A DNA stretch of 43,640 nt from an uncultured Campylobacterales bacterium (GTDB taxonomy: Bacteria > Campylobacterota > Campylobacteria > Campylobacterales > CACVAW01): assembly GCA_902727925.1 (NCBI GenBank), contig CACVAW010000009.1:1-43640 (forward strand), given 5' to 3'. This document shows, one piece after another, positions 30,129-40,889 of this stretch (its first letter is position 1; every line of letters starts with the position of its first letter). The position numbers and the translations under genes were made by a program. The notes beneath the pieces are model-generated. The model worked only from the letters and a program-made list of their open reading frames with translations. It had not been told where the DNA came from and did not search any database.

Positions 30129-30949
30129 TAAATTACCTTTTGGTGTAATACAGATGTGTCTTCACTATATTCGTTATTTTCAATCATATCTTCAATATCA
30201 TCTTGAGAATAAGAATTATGATTATAAAGAACTACATAAATCTCATCATCAATTTTTAAATAATTACTCTCTCCAAACTCTGTATATCTTGTAGCACCTA
30301 TAGAAATAATACAATTTTTAGGTTTATTATTAGTTTTTATTAACTCTTGAATATTTTCTAATGGACCAAAATCTTCTTGAGTATTTAGTTTATTTATAAT
30401 CCAATCTTTTAACTTAGTATAAAAATAGCTATATCCAAGTAATTCGCTATTTTCTCCATATTGTATTAATTCTTCATCTCTTTTTATAAATGAAACTAAT
30501 GAATATTCATCCATAAGTCCACCATCTTCAAACTGATCAACACATAACCAAGTCTTACTAATACCTTTTGAATTAGCTCCCCAGTTTTTTTTCTGTGATA
30601 TTTTATCTGCACCCTTCACTCTTAAAGAGCAATCATTATATGCCATAAAGTATTCTGGAGTAATATCAACTATTTCATTATCTTTATATTTAATACTACA
30701 ATATAGCCCAACTTCTGGTTCCATCTGCATATTGACATTTTTATTAGCAATACTATCACCAGAAAATGGAAATACATTCAAAAATGTTTTAGAATTTTTT
30801 GAATATGTTGGGAATATCCCTTTAGGAGCTGATTCTTCATCAACTTTTACATCTACAAAATCATCACCTTCACCAGCTTGTTCTAAATGATTTGCAAAGT
30901 TTCCTGCAATTCCAAATCCAATTGTATTTTCATCTAATAAATTAATCAT
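30128..30949 (-). CDS. DUF5718-like protein (possible FAH-fold relative)
   Basis: MINLLDENTIGFGIAGNFANHLEQAGEGDDF...; resembles Campylobacterota proteins of this family; 1-bp overlap with psd. Confidence 0.7.
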   Translation of the reverse strand: MINLLDENTIGFGIAGNFANHLEQAGEGDDFVDVKVDEESAPKGIFPTYSKNSKTFLNVFPFSGDSIANKNVNMQMEPEVGLYCSIKYKDNEIVDITPEYFMAYNDCSLRVKGADKISQKKNWGANSKGISKTWLCVDQFEDGGLMDEYSLVSFIKRDEELIQYGENSELLGYSYFYTKLKDWIINKLNTQEDFGPLENIQELIKTNNKPKNCIISIGATRYTEFGESNYLKIDDEIYVVLYNHNSYSQDDIEDMIENNEYSEDTSVLHQKVI

Positions 30950-30965
30950 TTCTATAAAGTTCCCA

Positions 30966-31580
30966 TTATTTATTTATTTTTTCTTTTATTTTTTCACTTA
31001 AGTTCAATATCTCTTTTCTCTTTTGAATAAAACTATTTTGATTAGCTATTAAATGTGCGGTACTTGTCATTATCTCACGGTCAACTTTGAGACCATTTTG
31101 CTTCATTGTAGTTCCAGTTTCTACGATATCAACTATGGCATCACTTAGACCTATAAGAGGTGCAAGTTCAATAGAGCCATTTAGTTTGATTATTTTTGCA
31201 CTTATTGCGTGAGATGCAAAATATTTTTTAGCTATATTCTCTAGTTTTGTTGCTATTGTGATTTCTGGGCTATTAAGATTTAGTGTTGAGTCATTTGGAA
31301 TGCCTATACAAATACGGCATTTACCAATACCAAGATCAAGTAAATGCATAATGTCAAACTGTTTTTCTTCTAATACATCAAGCCCTACCACACCCAAATC
31401 AGCTGCACCATTATATACATAGGTAGGAACATCTTGATTTCGTACTAATAAAAACTCAAAATCATCAACTCTTAAAATAAGTTTTCTATCTTCAAAATTA
31501 AACTTCTGATTAAAAATAGATTCAAATATATCAAGTGTTTCTTTTGCTATTCTACCTTTAGGTAATGCAATTTTTAACAT
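30966..31580 (-). CDS. hisG: ATP phosphoribosyltransferase, short form
   Basis: LKIALPKGRIAKETLDIF; GAADLGVVGLDVLEE; DAIVDIVETGTTMKQNGL. Confidence 0.97.
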   Translation of the reverse strand: MLKIALPKGRIAKETLDIFESIFNQKFNFEDRKLILRVDDFEFLLVRNQDVPTYVYNGAADLGVVGLDVLEEKQFDIMHLLDLGIGKCRICIGIPNDSTLNLNSPEITIATKLENIAKKYFASHAISAKIIKLNGSIELAPLIGLSDAIVDIVETGTTMKQNGLKVDREIMTSTAHLIANQNSFIQKRKEILNLSEKIKEKINK

Positions 31581-31602
31581 GAAATTTCCTTATATATAAC
31601 GT

Positions 31603-31765
31603 TTAAATAGATATCAACTAAACACTTCATCTACATTAGACTCGTAAAGTTTACTCCAAGCCGTTTAGGCTTGAATTTCCTTTACTCCTTACTTATATTT
31701 GAACAAATCCAAATACAACTCTTGGGCAGAGTGCTCTCGGTACTTTGTACATCTAAAAAATTATG
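31603..31765. repeat. candidate structured intergenic repeat (copy 1, between purF and hisG)
   Basis: Hairpins CAAGCC-GTTTA-GGCTTG (31657-31673) and GTAC-TTT-GTAC, plus a block similar to 22581-22620 (AGATAT..CTAAA...ACATTAGAC). Confidence 0.4.
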
Positions 31766-33106
31766 CTACTTCGTAACAAAATAATCTCCATTAAAGCTAT
31801 CTAGTGCATAATTTCTTTCTTCACCTATGGCTTTTACTAGGTTTGGTATTGATAAGAAGCATATTGAGTCTGCTCCTATTTTTTGTCTTATCTCTTCTGG
31901 AGTATAATTAGCACTCATAAGCTCAGATTTTGTAGGAGTATCTATCCCATAAAAACATGGGAATTTTATCTCTGGAGCAGCTATTGCCATATGTACTTCT
32001 TTTGCACCTGCATTTTTAAGCATTGTTACGATTTGTTTTGAAGTAGTTCCTCGGACTAGAGAATCATCTATAACAACTACTCTTTTGCCTTTTATATCTT
32101 CTTTATTTGGAGAAAGCTTAAGCCTTACTTTAAGATCTCTTACACTTTGTGTAGGCTCAATAAATGTTCTTCCAACATAATGATTTCTTACTATTGCCAT
32201 CTCAAAAGGAATACCACTTGCTTGTGAATATCCAAGAGCAGCTGCCACTCCACTGTCAGGCACAGGTATAACAATATCAGCGTCTACTTTATGTTCAGCA
32301 GCTAACTCTTTTCCTATTCTTTTTCTTACACTATATACTGTTTTACCGTCTATTACACTATCAGGTTTTGCTAGATATATATATTCAAAAGCACAAGGTC
32401 TAAACTCATCATTAAAGAGTTGTATACTTTTTGGCTCTTCACAATCAGGAGAGAATACAAGCATTTCACCAGGCTTAACATCTCTAATAAACTCAGCGCC
32501 AACAAGATCAAATGCACAAGTTTCACTTGCAACTATATATCCACCACTTTGAAGCTTACCTAAGCTTAAAGGTCTAATACCATGTCTATCACGTACTACA
32601 AACATTTTTTTTCTAGATTGTATTATGAAGTTATATGCGCCTATTGTTTTGTTTAAAGCTTCTATAATTCTTTCCTGTAAACACTCTTTGGGATTTTTAG
32701 CTATTAGGTGTACTAAATTTTCTGTATCCATAGAAGTTGAGTATATAGCACCTTTATCGATTAAATCATTTCTAACTTCATCTTTATTAATAAGATTTCC
32801 GTTATGTACTATTGATATAGCTCCAAGCTTATAGTTTGCAACTATAGGTTGAGCATCAAGTACAGAGTCTTCTCCAGCAGTTGAATACCTATTATGACCT
32901 ATCGCGCATTTCCCCTTAAGTATATCAAAAGACTTTTCGTCAAATATCTTAGTGACTAATCCACGGTCTTTAATAAGATTTATCTTACCATCACAACTAG
33001 AACTTATTCCTGAAGCTTCTTGACCTCTGTGCTGCATAGCAAATAATGCATAGTAAGCAACTCTCGATGCATTTTCATTTCCATATACTCCAACTACTGC
33101 ACACAT
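31766..33106 (-). CDS. purF: amidophosphoribosyltransferase
   Basis: MCAVVGVYGNENASRVAYYALFAMQHRGQEASGI; VVVIDDSLVRGTTSKQIV. Confidence 0.98.
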   Translation of the reverse strand: MCAVVGVYGNENASRVAYYALFAMQHRGQEASGISSSCDGKINLIKDRGLVTKIFDEKSFDILKGKCAIGHNRYSTAGEDSVLDAQPIVANYKLGAISIVHNGNLINKDEVRNDLIDKGAIYSTSMDTENLVHLIAKNPKECLQERIIEALNKTIGAYNFIIQSRKKMFVVRDRHGIRPLSLGKLQSGGYIVASETCAFDLVGAEFIRDVKPGEMLVFSPDCEEPKSIQLFNDEFRPCAFEYIYLAKPDSVIDGKTVYSVRKRIGKELAAEHKVDADIVIPVPDSGVAAALGYSQASGIPFEMAIVRNHYVGRTFIEPTQSVRDLKVRLKLSPNKEDIKGKRVVVIDDSLVRGTTSKQIVTMLKNAGAKEVHMAIAAPEIKFPCFYGIDTPTKSELMSANYTPEEIRQKIGADSICFLSIPNLVKAIGEERNYALDSFNGDYFVTK

Positions 33107-33107
33107 A

Positions 33108-33875
33108 TTATATCCCTAACATATCATTTATTGAATAAAGCTTATTTTCTTTTTGGCGTATTAACCATTCTGCTGATTTAACTGCACCTTTTGCAAAAGT
33201 CTGTCTACTTGTAGCTGTATGATTAAGTTCTATGAATTCACCATCATTATAAAATCCCACAGTATGACGGCCTACTATATCTCCACCTCTAAGACTCATG
33301 ACAGCTATTTCATCTTTGCTTCGTGCTCCTATTTCACCATCTCGTCCACTAATACGTACTTTATCAAGATTAAGATCTCTTGCATCTGCTGCAGTATGAG
33401 CAAGTGTCATAGCAGTTCCACTTGGAGCATCTTTTTTATATCTATGATGTTGTTCTACTATTTCACAGTCAAATTCTTTTAGCTTTTGTGAAGCTAAACT
33501 TACAAGCTTATTTAGTACAGCTACTCCAAGAGATGTATTTGTAGCGTATAATACAGGAGCTTTTTGACTGAGTTCATTAATAAGGTTAGTCTGATGTTGA
33601 TTAAGTCCTGTTGTCCCACAAACAAGAGCTTTTGGATTACTTATAAGATTATCAAGTAACACTTCACAAGCACTTGCTATCGTAAAGTCTATAATTATAT
33701 CACTATTTTCGATAAGAGTATTAATATCACTTGTTTCAATAACACCGTCCAAATTAAGATCTAATTTACTATTTGAAAATAATACCGATATTTTAAGATC
33801 CATACTAGAAAGCAAATTTTCAACAATAAGTTTGCCCATCTTCCCACTAGCACCATAAACTCCAACTTTTTTCAT
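33108..33875 (-). CDS. dapB: 4-hydroxy-tetrahydrodipicolinate reductase
   Basis: [36 protein letters not shown]. Confidence 0.97.
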   Translation of the reverse strand: MKKVGVYGASGKMGKLIVENLLSSMDLKISVLFSNSKLDLNLDGVIETSDINTLIENSDIIIDFTIASACEVLLDNLISNPKALVCGTTGLNQHQTNLINELSQKAPVLYATNTSLGVAVLNKLVSLASQKLKEFDCEIVEQHHRYKKDAPSGTAMTLAHTAADARDLNLDKVRISGRDGEIGARSKDEIAVMSLRGGDIVGRHTVGFYNDGEFIELNHTATSRQTFAKGAVKSAEWLIRQKENKLYSINDMLGI

Positions 33876-33902
33876 CTATTTCCTTATCTCTAAATATAAA
33901 TT

Positions 33903-34832
33903 TTAATCGTTTACGTACTCTATAGCACCTATTCCTGCAGTTGCACCATCACCTGAAGCACATACTACTTGTTTTGCTGCGTCTATTCTTATATCACCAG
34001 CAGCAAAAAGTCCTGGTACTGATGTTTTCATTTTAAGATCAACTACTATTTGACCTGCTTTGCTTAATTCACATAAGCTTTTGTCATTTTCATCAAAAAG
34101 AATTTTGTTTTGTGGAAGCATCCCAACAAATACAAATATTCCAGGTACTTTAATGTCTCTAGTCTCGCCATCTTTATTTTTTGTAATTACACCTGTAACA
34201 CCTGCATTATCACCTTGTATTTCTTCTACAGTTGAATTTAATACTAATTCAATTTTAGGGTTATTAAGAACTTTTTCCGTTGTACTTGGAGCAGCTCTGA
34301 ACTCTTCACGTCTGTGTATAAGGTATACTTTAGAACAAATATTTGCTAAAAATAGTGCTTCTTCAAGAGCAGTATCACCACCACCTAAGACTGCAACTTC
34401 CCCGTCTTTATAGAAAAACCCATCACAAGTAGCACATGTACTCACCCCACGTCCAAAAAATTTATCTTCACCTTCAACTCCAGCACGTCTAGGCTTACTT
34501 CCTGTACATATTAGTACACTTTTGGCTTCTACTATTTCATCTTTTGCAAATAGTAATTTAAAGGTATCACCTTCTTTTGATACATTTAGTACTTCTTTTA
34601 TTTCGTGTTTAAGACCAAATCTTTGACATTGTTCTGGCCAGCTTTCCATTAGTTCCATACCAGTAACTACTTTTGGTACTCCTGGGTAATTTTCTATTTC
34701 ACTACTTTGAGTTATCTGACCACCAGGCATCCCGAATTCATACATTACTACATCTTTTAATCCACCACGAGTTGCATAAAGTCCTGCAGTAAGTCCAGCT
34801 GGACCACCACCAATAATTGCTAAATCTATCAT
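33903..34832 (-). CDS. trxB: thioredoxin-disulfide reductase
   Basis: [50 protein letters not shown]. Confidence 0.97.
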   Translation of the reverse strand: MIDLAIIGGGPAGLTAGLYATRGGLKDVVMYEFGMPGGQITQSSEIENYPGVPKVVTGMELMESWPEQCQRFGLKHEIKEVLNVSKEGDTFKLLFAKDEIVEAKSVLICTGSKPRRAGVEGEDKFFGRGVSTCATCDGFFYKDGEVAVLGGGDTALEEALFLANICSKVYLIHRREEFRAAPSTTEKVLNNPKIELVLNSTVEEIQGDNAGVTGVITKNKDGETRDIKVPGIFVFVGMLPQNKILFDENDKSLCELSKAGQIVVDLKMKTSVPGLFAAGDIRIDAAKQVVCASGDGATAGIGAIEYVND

Positions 34833-34938
34833 TATAGTTATTCCTTAATATGTAAGTTTTAAATATTTAATAATTTGTTTTTTGAATGCGTATTGTATCA
34901 TATTGATACTATTCTTTTTGACTCAAGTAAAGTGAAAA

Positions 34939-35832
34939 TTAACTTAACAAATCTTTTAAGCTAATTTTAGGGTCTTTACCATTAAGTACGTCAAAGACTT
35001 CATTCACTATAGGTGTGTATATTTTGTGTTTTGATGATAAGAGTTGTATAGATTTAGTTGTTTGAATACCTTCTGCTATCTCGCCAAGTTCTTTTAGAAT
35101 ATTTTCTATACTTTTTTCTTGAGCTAAACCAAGACCTACTCTATAGTTTCTTGACATAACTGAAGTAGCACTCAAAACAAGATCACCCATACCACTAAGA
35201 TCCAAAAATGTTTTTGCATCTGCTCCAAAATACTCACCAAATCTAGCCATTTCAACAAGACCACGACAAAGAAGTGCTGCTCTTGCATTATTTCCAAGAC
35301 CTAAGCCATCACAAATACCACTTGCAATTGCAATCACATTTTTATAAGCACCTGCAATTTCTGCGCCTAATATATCACTACTTTGATATGTCTTTATAAA
35401 GTCAGGGAAAAAAGAAGAATATGTATTAGCTAGTTTTTTATTTGTAGAATTTACTACAACAGCAGTTGGTAAAGACTGCATAACTTCACTAGCAAACGAT
35501 GGTCCACTTAGATATGCTATATTTTTTTCAGGTAGATATTTCTTAACAATATCATGCAAAAATTCACCATTAGTAGTAATACCTTTTGACGCTATAAGAA
35601 GTTTTTGATTTTTAAGTTGTAATTTTTCGCACCAATCGCCTATATGATTTGATGACATTACATAGATTAGGTATTCACATTTTGTTATATCTGAGTTTGA
35701 AACAAAGTCTTGAGTATCACGAAAAGTTCTTGAAGTAATTAAGACTTTGTTATTTTGGGAGATAGCAAATTTTAGAGCATTGCCCCATTTACCAGCTCCG
35801 ATGATTCCAATTGATGATTCAGCAATACCCAT
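34939..35832 (-). CDS. gpsA: glycerol-3-phosphate dehydrogenase [NAD(P)+]
   Basis: IIGAGKWGNALKFAI; AYLSGPSFASEV; GAYKNVIAIASGICDGLGLGNNARAALLCRGLVEM. Confidence 0.97.
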   Translation of the reverse strand: MGIAESSIGIIGAGKWGNALKFAISQNNKVLITSRTFRDTQDFVSNSDITKCEYLIYVMSSNHIGDWCEKLQLKNQKLLIASKGITTNGEFLHDIVKKYLPEKNIAYLSGPSFASEVMQSLPTAVVVNSTNKKLANTYSSFFPDFIKTYQSSDILGAEIAGAYKNVIAIASGICDGLGLGNNARAALLCRGLVEMARFGEYFGADAKTFLDLSGMGDLVLSATSVMSRNYRVGLGLAQEKSIENILKELGEIAEGIQTTKSIQLLSSKHKIYTPIVNEVFDVLNGKDPKISLKDLLS

Positions 35833-35841
35833 AAAATATAA

Positions 35842-36378
35842 TTATTTTTTAGGAACTACTAACATATTTACATATCTTCCGTCAAGTTTTGGCTTGCCAT
35901 CTCTATCAGCTACATCTTCTACAAGTTTCCAAATCTGTTCAAGTATTTCTACGCCAGACTGAGGATGAGCCATTTCACGGCCTTTTAAGAATACTCTCAT
36001 TTTTACATGTTTTCCAGCAGCCAAAAACTCACGTGAATGTTTCACTTTGTAGTCAATATCATTTTGAGCAATTTTTACAGAAAATTTAATCTCTTTTACA
36101 TCAATTTTTTTCTGATTTTTTCTTGCTTCTTTTTTCTTTTTTTCTTGTTCATATTTGAACTTACCATAATCCATTATTTTACATACTGGAGGTTTTGCAT
36201 TTGGAGATATAAGTACAAGGTCAAGACCTTCATCATTTGCTATAGCTAAAGCTTCAGCACTTGATATAATACCATGGCTAGTACCATCATCAGAAGTACA
36301 TCTAACTTCTGGTAATCTTATATTTTCATTTAAAAGGGTATCGTCTTTTTTCTTTCTTAAATTGTTATCTCTTCTCAA
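35842..36378 (-). CDS. infC: translation initiation factor IF-3 (TTG start)
   Basis: [41 protein letters not shown]; plus-strand CAA at 36376-36378 gives a TTG start overlapping the thrS TGA stop. Confidence 0.96.
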   Translation of the reverse strand: MRRDNNLRKKKDDTLLNENIRLPEVRCTSDDGTSHGIISSAEALAIANDEGLDLVLISPNAKPPVCKIMDYGKFKYEQEKKKKEARKNQKKIDVKEIKFSVKIAQNDIDYKVKHSREFLAAGKHVKMRVFLKGREMAHPQSGVEILEQIWKLVEDVADRDGKPKLDGRYVNMLVVPKK

Positions 36379-38186
36379 AAATTTACCTTATTTTGTTTTT
36401 GTATTAATTCTAAAAACTCTTGTTTTGTCATACTATATTGAGTTTTTTCTCTTCTGTCTCTTATAGCAACACTATCACTTTTTTCTTCATCATCTCCGAC
36501 TATCACTACAAAAGGAACTCTTTGCTTCTCAGATAATCTTATTCTTTTGTTTAGACTATCATTTGAATTATTCACTTTTACGTCAATATCATGACTTGTA
36601 AAAAACTTAGCTAATTTATTTGCATATTCGTGATGAGCTTCACTAATAGGTACTATTATAGCATTAATTGGAGCTATAAATGTTGGGAACTCGCCATTTG
36701 TATGTTCTATTAGTATACCTATAAATCTTTCAAAAGAACCAAGTATCGCTCTATGAATCATTACTGGAGTTTCTTTTTCGTTATTTGTATTTATAAAGTT
36801 TAAGTTAAATCTCTCAGGTAAATTAAAATCTATTTGTATAGTTCCACATTGCCATTTTCGCTTTAATGCGTCTGTGATTTTGATATCGATTTTAGGACCA
36901 TAAAATGCTCCTCCACCTTCATCTATTCCATAAGTAAGGTTGTTTTCATTAAGAGCTTCTTTTATAGCGTCTGTAGCCTTATCCCATACTATATCATCAC
37001 CTATAGCTTTTTCTGGTTTGGTCGATACTTCCATCTCATATTTAAAACCAAATATATTCATTACATTATCAACAAAAGAAAGAATTTCTAAAATGTTTTC
37101 TTTGATTTGATTCACTGTACAAAATATATGTGCATCATCTTGGGTGAATTCACGAACTCTAAAAAGACCGTGTAAAACTCCACTTTTTTCATGTCTATGA
37201 ACTACACCATATTCAAAGAACTTAAGAGGAAGATCTTTATAGCTAACCATATCATTTTGATATACTTTAATATGACCTAGACAGTTCATAGGTTTTATAC
37301 CATATTCCATATCATCAATAGTAGTGAAATACATATTTTCACCATAGTTTTGATAGTGTCCGCTTATTTCCCATGTATTTGATTTGAGAATTTCTGGACC
37401 ACGTACTGGTTCGTATCCTCGTCTTCTATGAGCTTTAAAGAGTATTGATTCAAGTTTACTTCTTAGTTTAGCACCATTTGGTAGCCATATAGGAAGTCCA
37501 GCTCCAACTTCTTCATCAAAAGCAAAAAGCTTTAGTTCATTACCAAGCTTTCTATGATCTCTTTTTTTTGCTTCTTCAATTAGGGCTAAATACTCTTTTA
37601 ATGCTTCTTTTGTTGCAAATGCTGTACCATATATACGTGTAAGCATTTCATTTTTTTCATTTCCACCTAGATATGCACCTGATATTTTAGTAAGTTTAAA
37701 AAAGTTAAGAGATTTTACACTGGGTAAATGTGGACCACGACAAAGATCTTCAAAGTCACCTTGTTTATAAATACTAAGTTCATCGTCTGGAATATTTTCT
37801 ATTACTGCAAGTTTTAAATTATCATTTTTGAATTTTTCTTTCGCTTCTATTTTACTCATACTATATTTAGTAATTTCGTATTTTTTCTTGACTATTTGTT
37901 TCATCTGTTTTTCTATTATTTTAAGGTCACTCTCACTAAGAGTAGCATCAACTTTAAAATCATAATAAAATCCATCTTGGATAACAGGTCCAACAAAGAA
38001 TTTAGCTTCTGGATAAAGCTCTTTTATAGCTTGAGCTAGTAAGTGAGCACAAGTATGTCTTAATACTTCTAAAGATTCTGTTGAGTTATCTAAAAGTATT
38101 TTTGTATGTTCAGTGTCATTTTGTGAAGAGGCGCTTTGGGTGTCTACAAGCTGTCCATCTACTATATAAGCGATTTCTTGTTCCAA
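36375..38186 (-). CDS. thrS: threonine--tRNA ligase
   Basis: [34 protein letters not shown]; class II core [20 protein letters not shown] start inside the cca 3' end. Confidence 0.97.
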   Translation of the reverse strand: MEQEIAYIVDGQLVDTQSASSQNDTEHTKILLDNSTESLEVLRHTCAHLLAQAIKELYPEAKFFVGPVIQDGFYYDFKVDATLSESDLKIIEKQMKQIVKKKYEITKYSMSKIEAKEKFKNDNLKLAVIENIPDDELSIYKQGDFEDLCRGPHLPSVKSLNFFKLTKISGAYLGGNEKNEMLTRIYGTAFATKEALKEYLALIEEAKKRDHRKLGNELKLFAFDEEVGAGLPIWLPNGAKLRSKLESILFKAHRRRGYEPVRGPEILKSNTWEISGHYQNYGENMYFTTIDDMEYGIKPMNCLGHIKVYQNDMVSYKDLPLKFFEYGVVHRHEKSGVLHGLFRVREFTQDDAHIFCTVNQIKENILEILSFVDNVMNIFGFKYEMEVSTKPEKAIGDDIVWDKATDAIKEALNENNLTYGIDEGGGAFYGPKIDIKITDALKRKWQCGTIQIDFNLPERFNLNFINTNNEKETPVMIHRAILGSFERFIGILIEHTNGEFPTFIAPINAIIVPISEAHHEYANKLAKFFTSHDIDVKVNNSNDSLNKRIRLSEKQRVPFVVIVGDDEEKSDSVAIRDRREKTQYSMTKQEFLELIQKQNKVNF

Positions 38187-39280
38187 ATATCATTCCCTAT
38201 TTTTTGTATTTTTAATATCCTAATTCTATATAAAAAGTCCTTAATCTCAAGCCCACTATTAAAGCTTTCATTTTTTAATAACTTAGTCGCATCTGTATAT
38301 ACTTCATAAAACTCATAAAAATAGTTGTAATTTTGAATATTACTATTTGTAACACAAGCTAAGAATAATATAAAATCATCTAGGCTATCTTTATTTTGTA
38401 TATTATCAAAAAATTCTACTACTATTTCTACATCTAAACATTTTGTAATATCACTATATTTTGAAGCTAGTATTATGAATTTATAAATATTATTAGGTAG
38501 TGTTAAATAATCTTTTATTTTTAAAGTTTCTTCTGTTTTCTTCACATTAAAAATTTTATAAAGTAATACACTAAATAATATTTTTAATTTTTGCTTATTA
38601 TTTTGGAATATTTGATTAGTTGCAGTGTCCAAGATATCAAAATCTTTATTTGAATATTCACTTATAAAAGGGAATAAATCTCCTAAAAGTTTTAAATCAA
38701 GAAGTGTTATAAAAAACAATGATGATTTTTTAGATGTCAAAAACATTTTTTCTAACTCTTTATATATTCTTTCATTTGTCAACTCTTTTAACAAACCATT
38801 TTTTTGCATATATTGAACTAAAACTTTTGTATCACTGTCTATATGAAAATCTACAAACCTAGATTTAAATCTAGCTAGTCTTAATACTCTTAATGGATCT
38901 TCAATAAAAGCATCTGAAGTATGTCTTAAGATTTTATTTTTGATATCGTTGATACCATTGTATGGATCTATATAGTTACCCTTGGAATCTTTAGCAATTG
39001 AATTTATAGTGAAATCTCTTCTTTTTAAGTCATCTTCTAAAGAAACATTTTTTGTAGATGTATCAAAGCCATGATATCCAGTAGAAGTTTTGAGTTCAGT
39101 TCTTGCTAGTGCGTATTCATTACCATCTTTTAAAAATACAGGAAAATCAGCTCCTACTTTTTTATATCCTAGACTAAGAAGTTCGTTTTCACTACTACCT
39201 ACAACAACATAGTCCTTATCTTGAGACAAAACCCCCATAATCTCATCTCTTACACTTCCCCCTACTCTATAAACATCCAT
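38162..39280 (-). CDS. CCA tRNA nucleotidyltransferase / poly(A) polymerase family
   Basis: VYRVGGSVRDEIMG; KRRDFTINSIAKDSKGNYIDPYNGINDIKNKILR; PLRVLRLARFKSRF. Confidence 0.94.
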   Translation of the reverse strand: MDVYRVGGSVRDEIMGVLSQDKDYVVVGSSENELLSLGYKKVGADFPVFLKDGNEYALARTELKTSTGYHGFDTSTKNVSLEDDLKRRDFTINSIAKDSKGNYIDPYNGINDIKNKILRHTSDAFIEDPLRVLRLARFKSRFVDFHIDSDTKVLVQYMQKNGLLKELTNERIYKELEKMFLTSKKSSLFFITLLDLKLLGDLFPFISEYSNKDFDILDTATNQIFQNNKQKLKILFSVLLYKIFNVKKTEETLKIKDYLTLPNNIYKFIILASKYSDITKCLDVEIVVEFFDNIQNKDSLDDFILFLACVTNSNIQNYNYFYEFYEVYTDATKLLKNESFNSGLEIKDFLYRIRILKIQKIGNDIWNKKSLI

Positions 39281-39291
39281 TTATTATGAAT

Positions 39292-40248
39292 TTACCACTT
39301 AAGTTGTAGTCCTAAATGATATTCATCTATAGATGAGTAGTTTTTAAACATTGCTACAGTATTGATATTCTGATTGATTTTATAGCTCAGACCTGCTAAT
39401 CTAGTTTTTGTGTCTTCAAAAGAACTATACATTCCAAACAAGTTCAAATTTTTATTAATACTATAGTCCCCACTAAAAGAGTATCCATCTTTACTAGCTT
39501 CATTTTGTACTTTTGAGTCGATGTACTGAACTGAAAGAATAACAAAGTCATTTTTGTAGACTAAGTGAACACCATATACATTAGAATTATTGCTTGATTC
39601 TAATTCGTTGTTATTATTATTATTTCCTAATACTGACAAGTTTAAATAGTCTTTTTTATAACTATTACCTAGTATATGATATGTAAGCCTTGCTTCCACA
39701 CTAAGACCCTTACCTTCACTATTTCTATTTTGTCCTTCACCATCATATACACCAACTGCTGATGAAAAATAGTCTAAGTTTGTTATTAGTTTAAACCCTA
39801 AATCAGCACTTGCAAGTAGATTAGCCCCACTTCTATCATCTAAAAATACTCTTGAAGCTAAATCATATTTCCATGAAGATTTTTTTTCGTAGTCTATCCA
39901 TGTAGTATGAGCCTGACCAATTTCAAGATCTGTATAGGGTAATACTTTTTTGAAATATATATAAGCATATTTTAGACTATTATCCCAATCTCCATCATCA
40001 TTTTGATATACATCATAAGTAATTCTAAAATTTATATAATCATTAAGCTTATTTTTAAATGTTAAGTAGTTTCTTCTTACATTAAATTTATATGTAGTCT
40101 CTGTATTGTTATCTACAGTATTAAAAGCGAAATAATGAATCCCTGAAAAGCTTTGATTGTTGAAATATTTACTTAAATTTTGTTCCCATATAGTTTCAGC
40201 TCCAAAAGAAAAAGCTGTCACAAGGAAAATAAAGATAATTTTTTTCAT
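39292..40248 (-). CDS. outer-membrane beta-barrel (porin-like) protein
   Basis: Signal peptide, alternating beta-strand pattern, C-terminal ...HLGLQLKW aromatic end. Confidence 0.75.
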   Translation of the reverse strand: MKKIIFIFLVTAFSFGAETIWEQNLSKYFNNQSFSGIHYFAFNTVDNNTETTYKFNVRRNYLTFKNKLNDYINFRITYDVYQNDDGDWDNSLKYAYIYFKKVLPYTDLEIGQAHTTWIDYEKKSSWKYDLASRVFLDDRSGANLLASADLGFKLITNLDYFSSAVGVYDGEGQNRNSEGKGLSVEARLTYHILGNSYKKDYLNLSVLGNNNNNNELESSNNSNVYGVHLVYKNDFVILSVQYIDSKVQNEASKDGYSFSGDYSINKNLNLFGMYSSFEDTKTRLAGLSYKINQNINTVAMFKNYSSIDEYHLGLQLKW

Positions 40249-40250
40249 TA

Positions 40251-40889
40251 TTACTCCATAATATTTTTTATTTTTATAATTGATTCTTGCTTATCAAGAC
40301 CTGTTAATTTAAACTCTTTTTTAACATGAATAGTTATTTTTGAAAATGGTTTTGGAATTATAAAACTATCCCAACTTCTTAGCTTCCAATATTTTGAAGA
40401 CTTAAATGTTGAAGCTACAATATAGAGGTCTTTTTTTTGCGAAAGTGCTATTATCCCATTTGCTACACTTTTTGCTGGACCTTTTGGACCATCAGGTGTT
40501 ATAGCTACATCGTAACCCTCATTTATAGTTCTAAATGATTTTTTAAGTACTCCAACAGCACCATCTCTAGTACTACCACGAACTGTACCAAACCCAAAAA
40601 ATGATATCGTACGTGCTATTATATTACCATCAAAATGATGGCTTATTATAGTTTTGATTTTACCTTTTGGCTTTATCTTATTATATGAAAAAGGTTGCAT
40701 AAATATCTCTCCATGCCAAAAAGCAAAAATAAACTGCGAAGACTTGATTTCATCTGAAATATCTATTATAAATGTTTTTTTACAAGTAAGAGAAATAAAC
40801 CTCATAAAAATATTAAATATAGGAGGTAAAAGAAAACTAAATATTTTTCTTTTTATGAGTTTAAAACGTCTTTTTTTAGGCAAGTTCAC
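40251..40889 (-). CDS. DUF374 lysophospholipid acyltransferase family protein
   Basis: [67 protein letters not shown]. Confidence 0.92.
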   Translation of the reverse strand: MNLPKKRRFKLIKRKIFSFLLPPIFNIFMRFISLTCKKTFIIDISDEIKSSQFIFAFWHGEIFMQPFSYNKIKPKGKIKTIISHHFDGNIIARTISFFGFGTVRGSTRDGAVGVLKKSFRTINEGYDVAITPDGPKGPAKSVANGIIALSQKKDLYIVASTFKSSKYWKLRSWDSFIIPKPFSKITIHVKKEFKLTGLDKQESIIKIKNIME

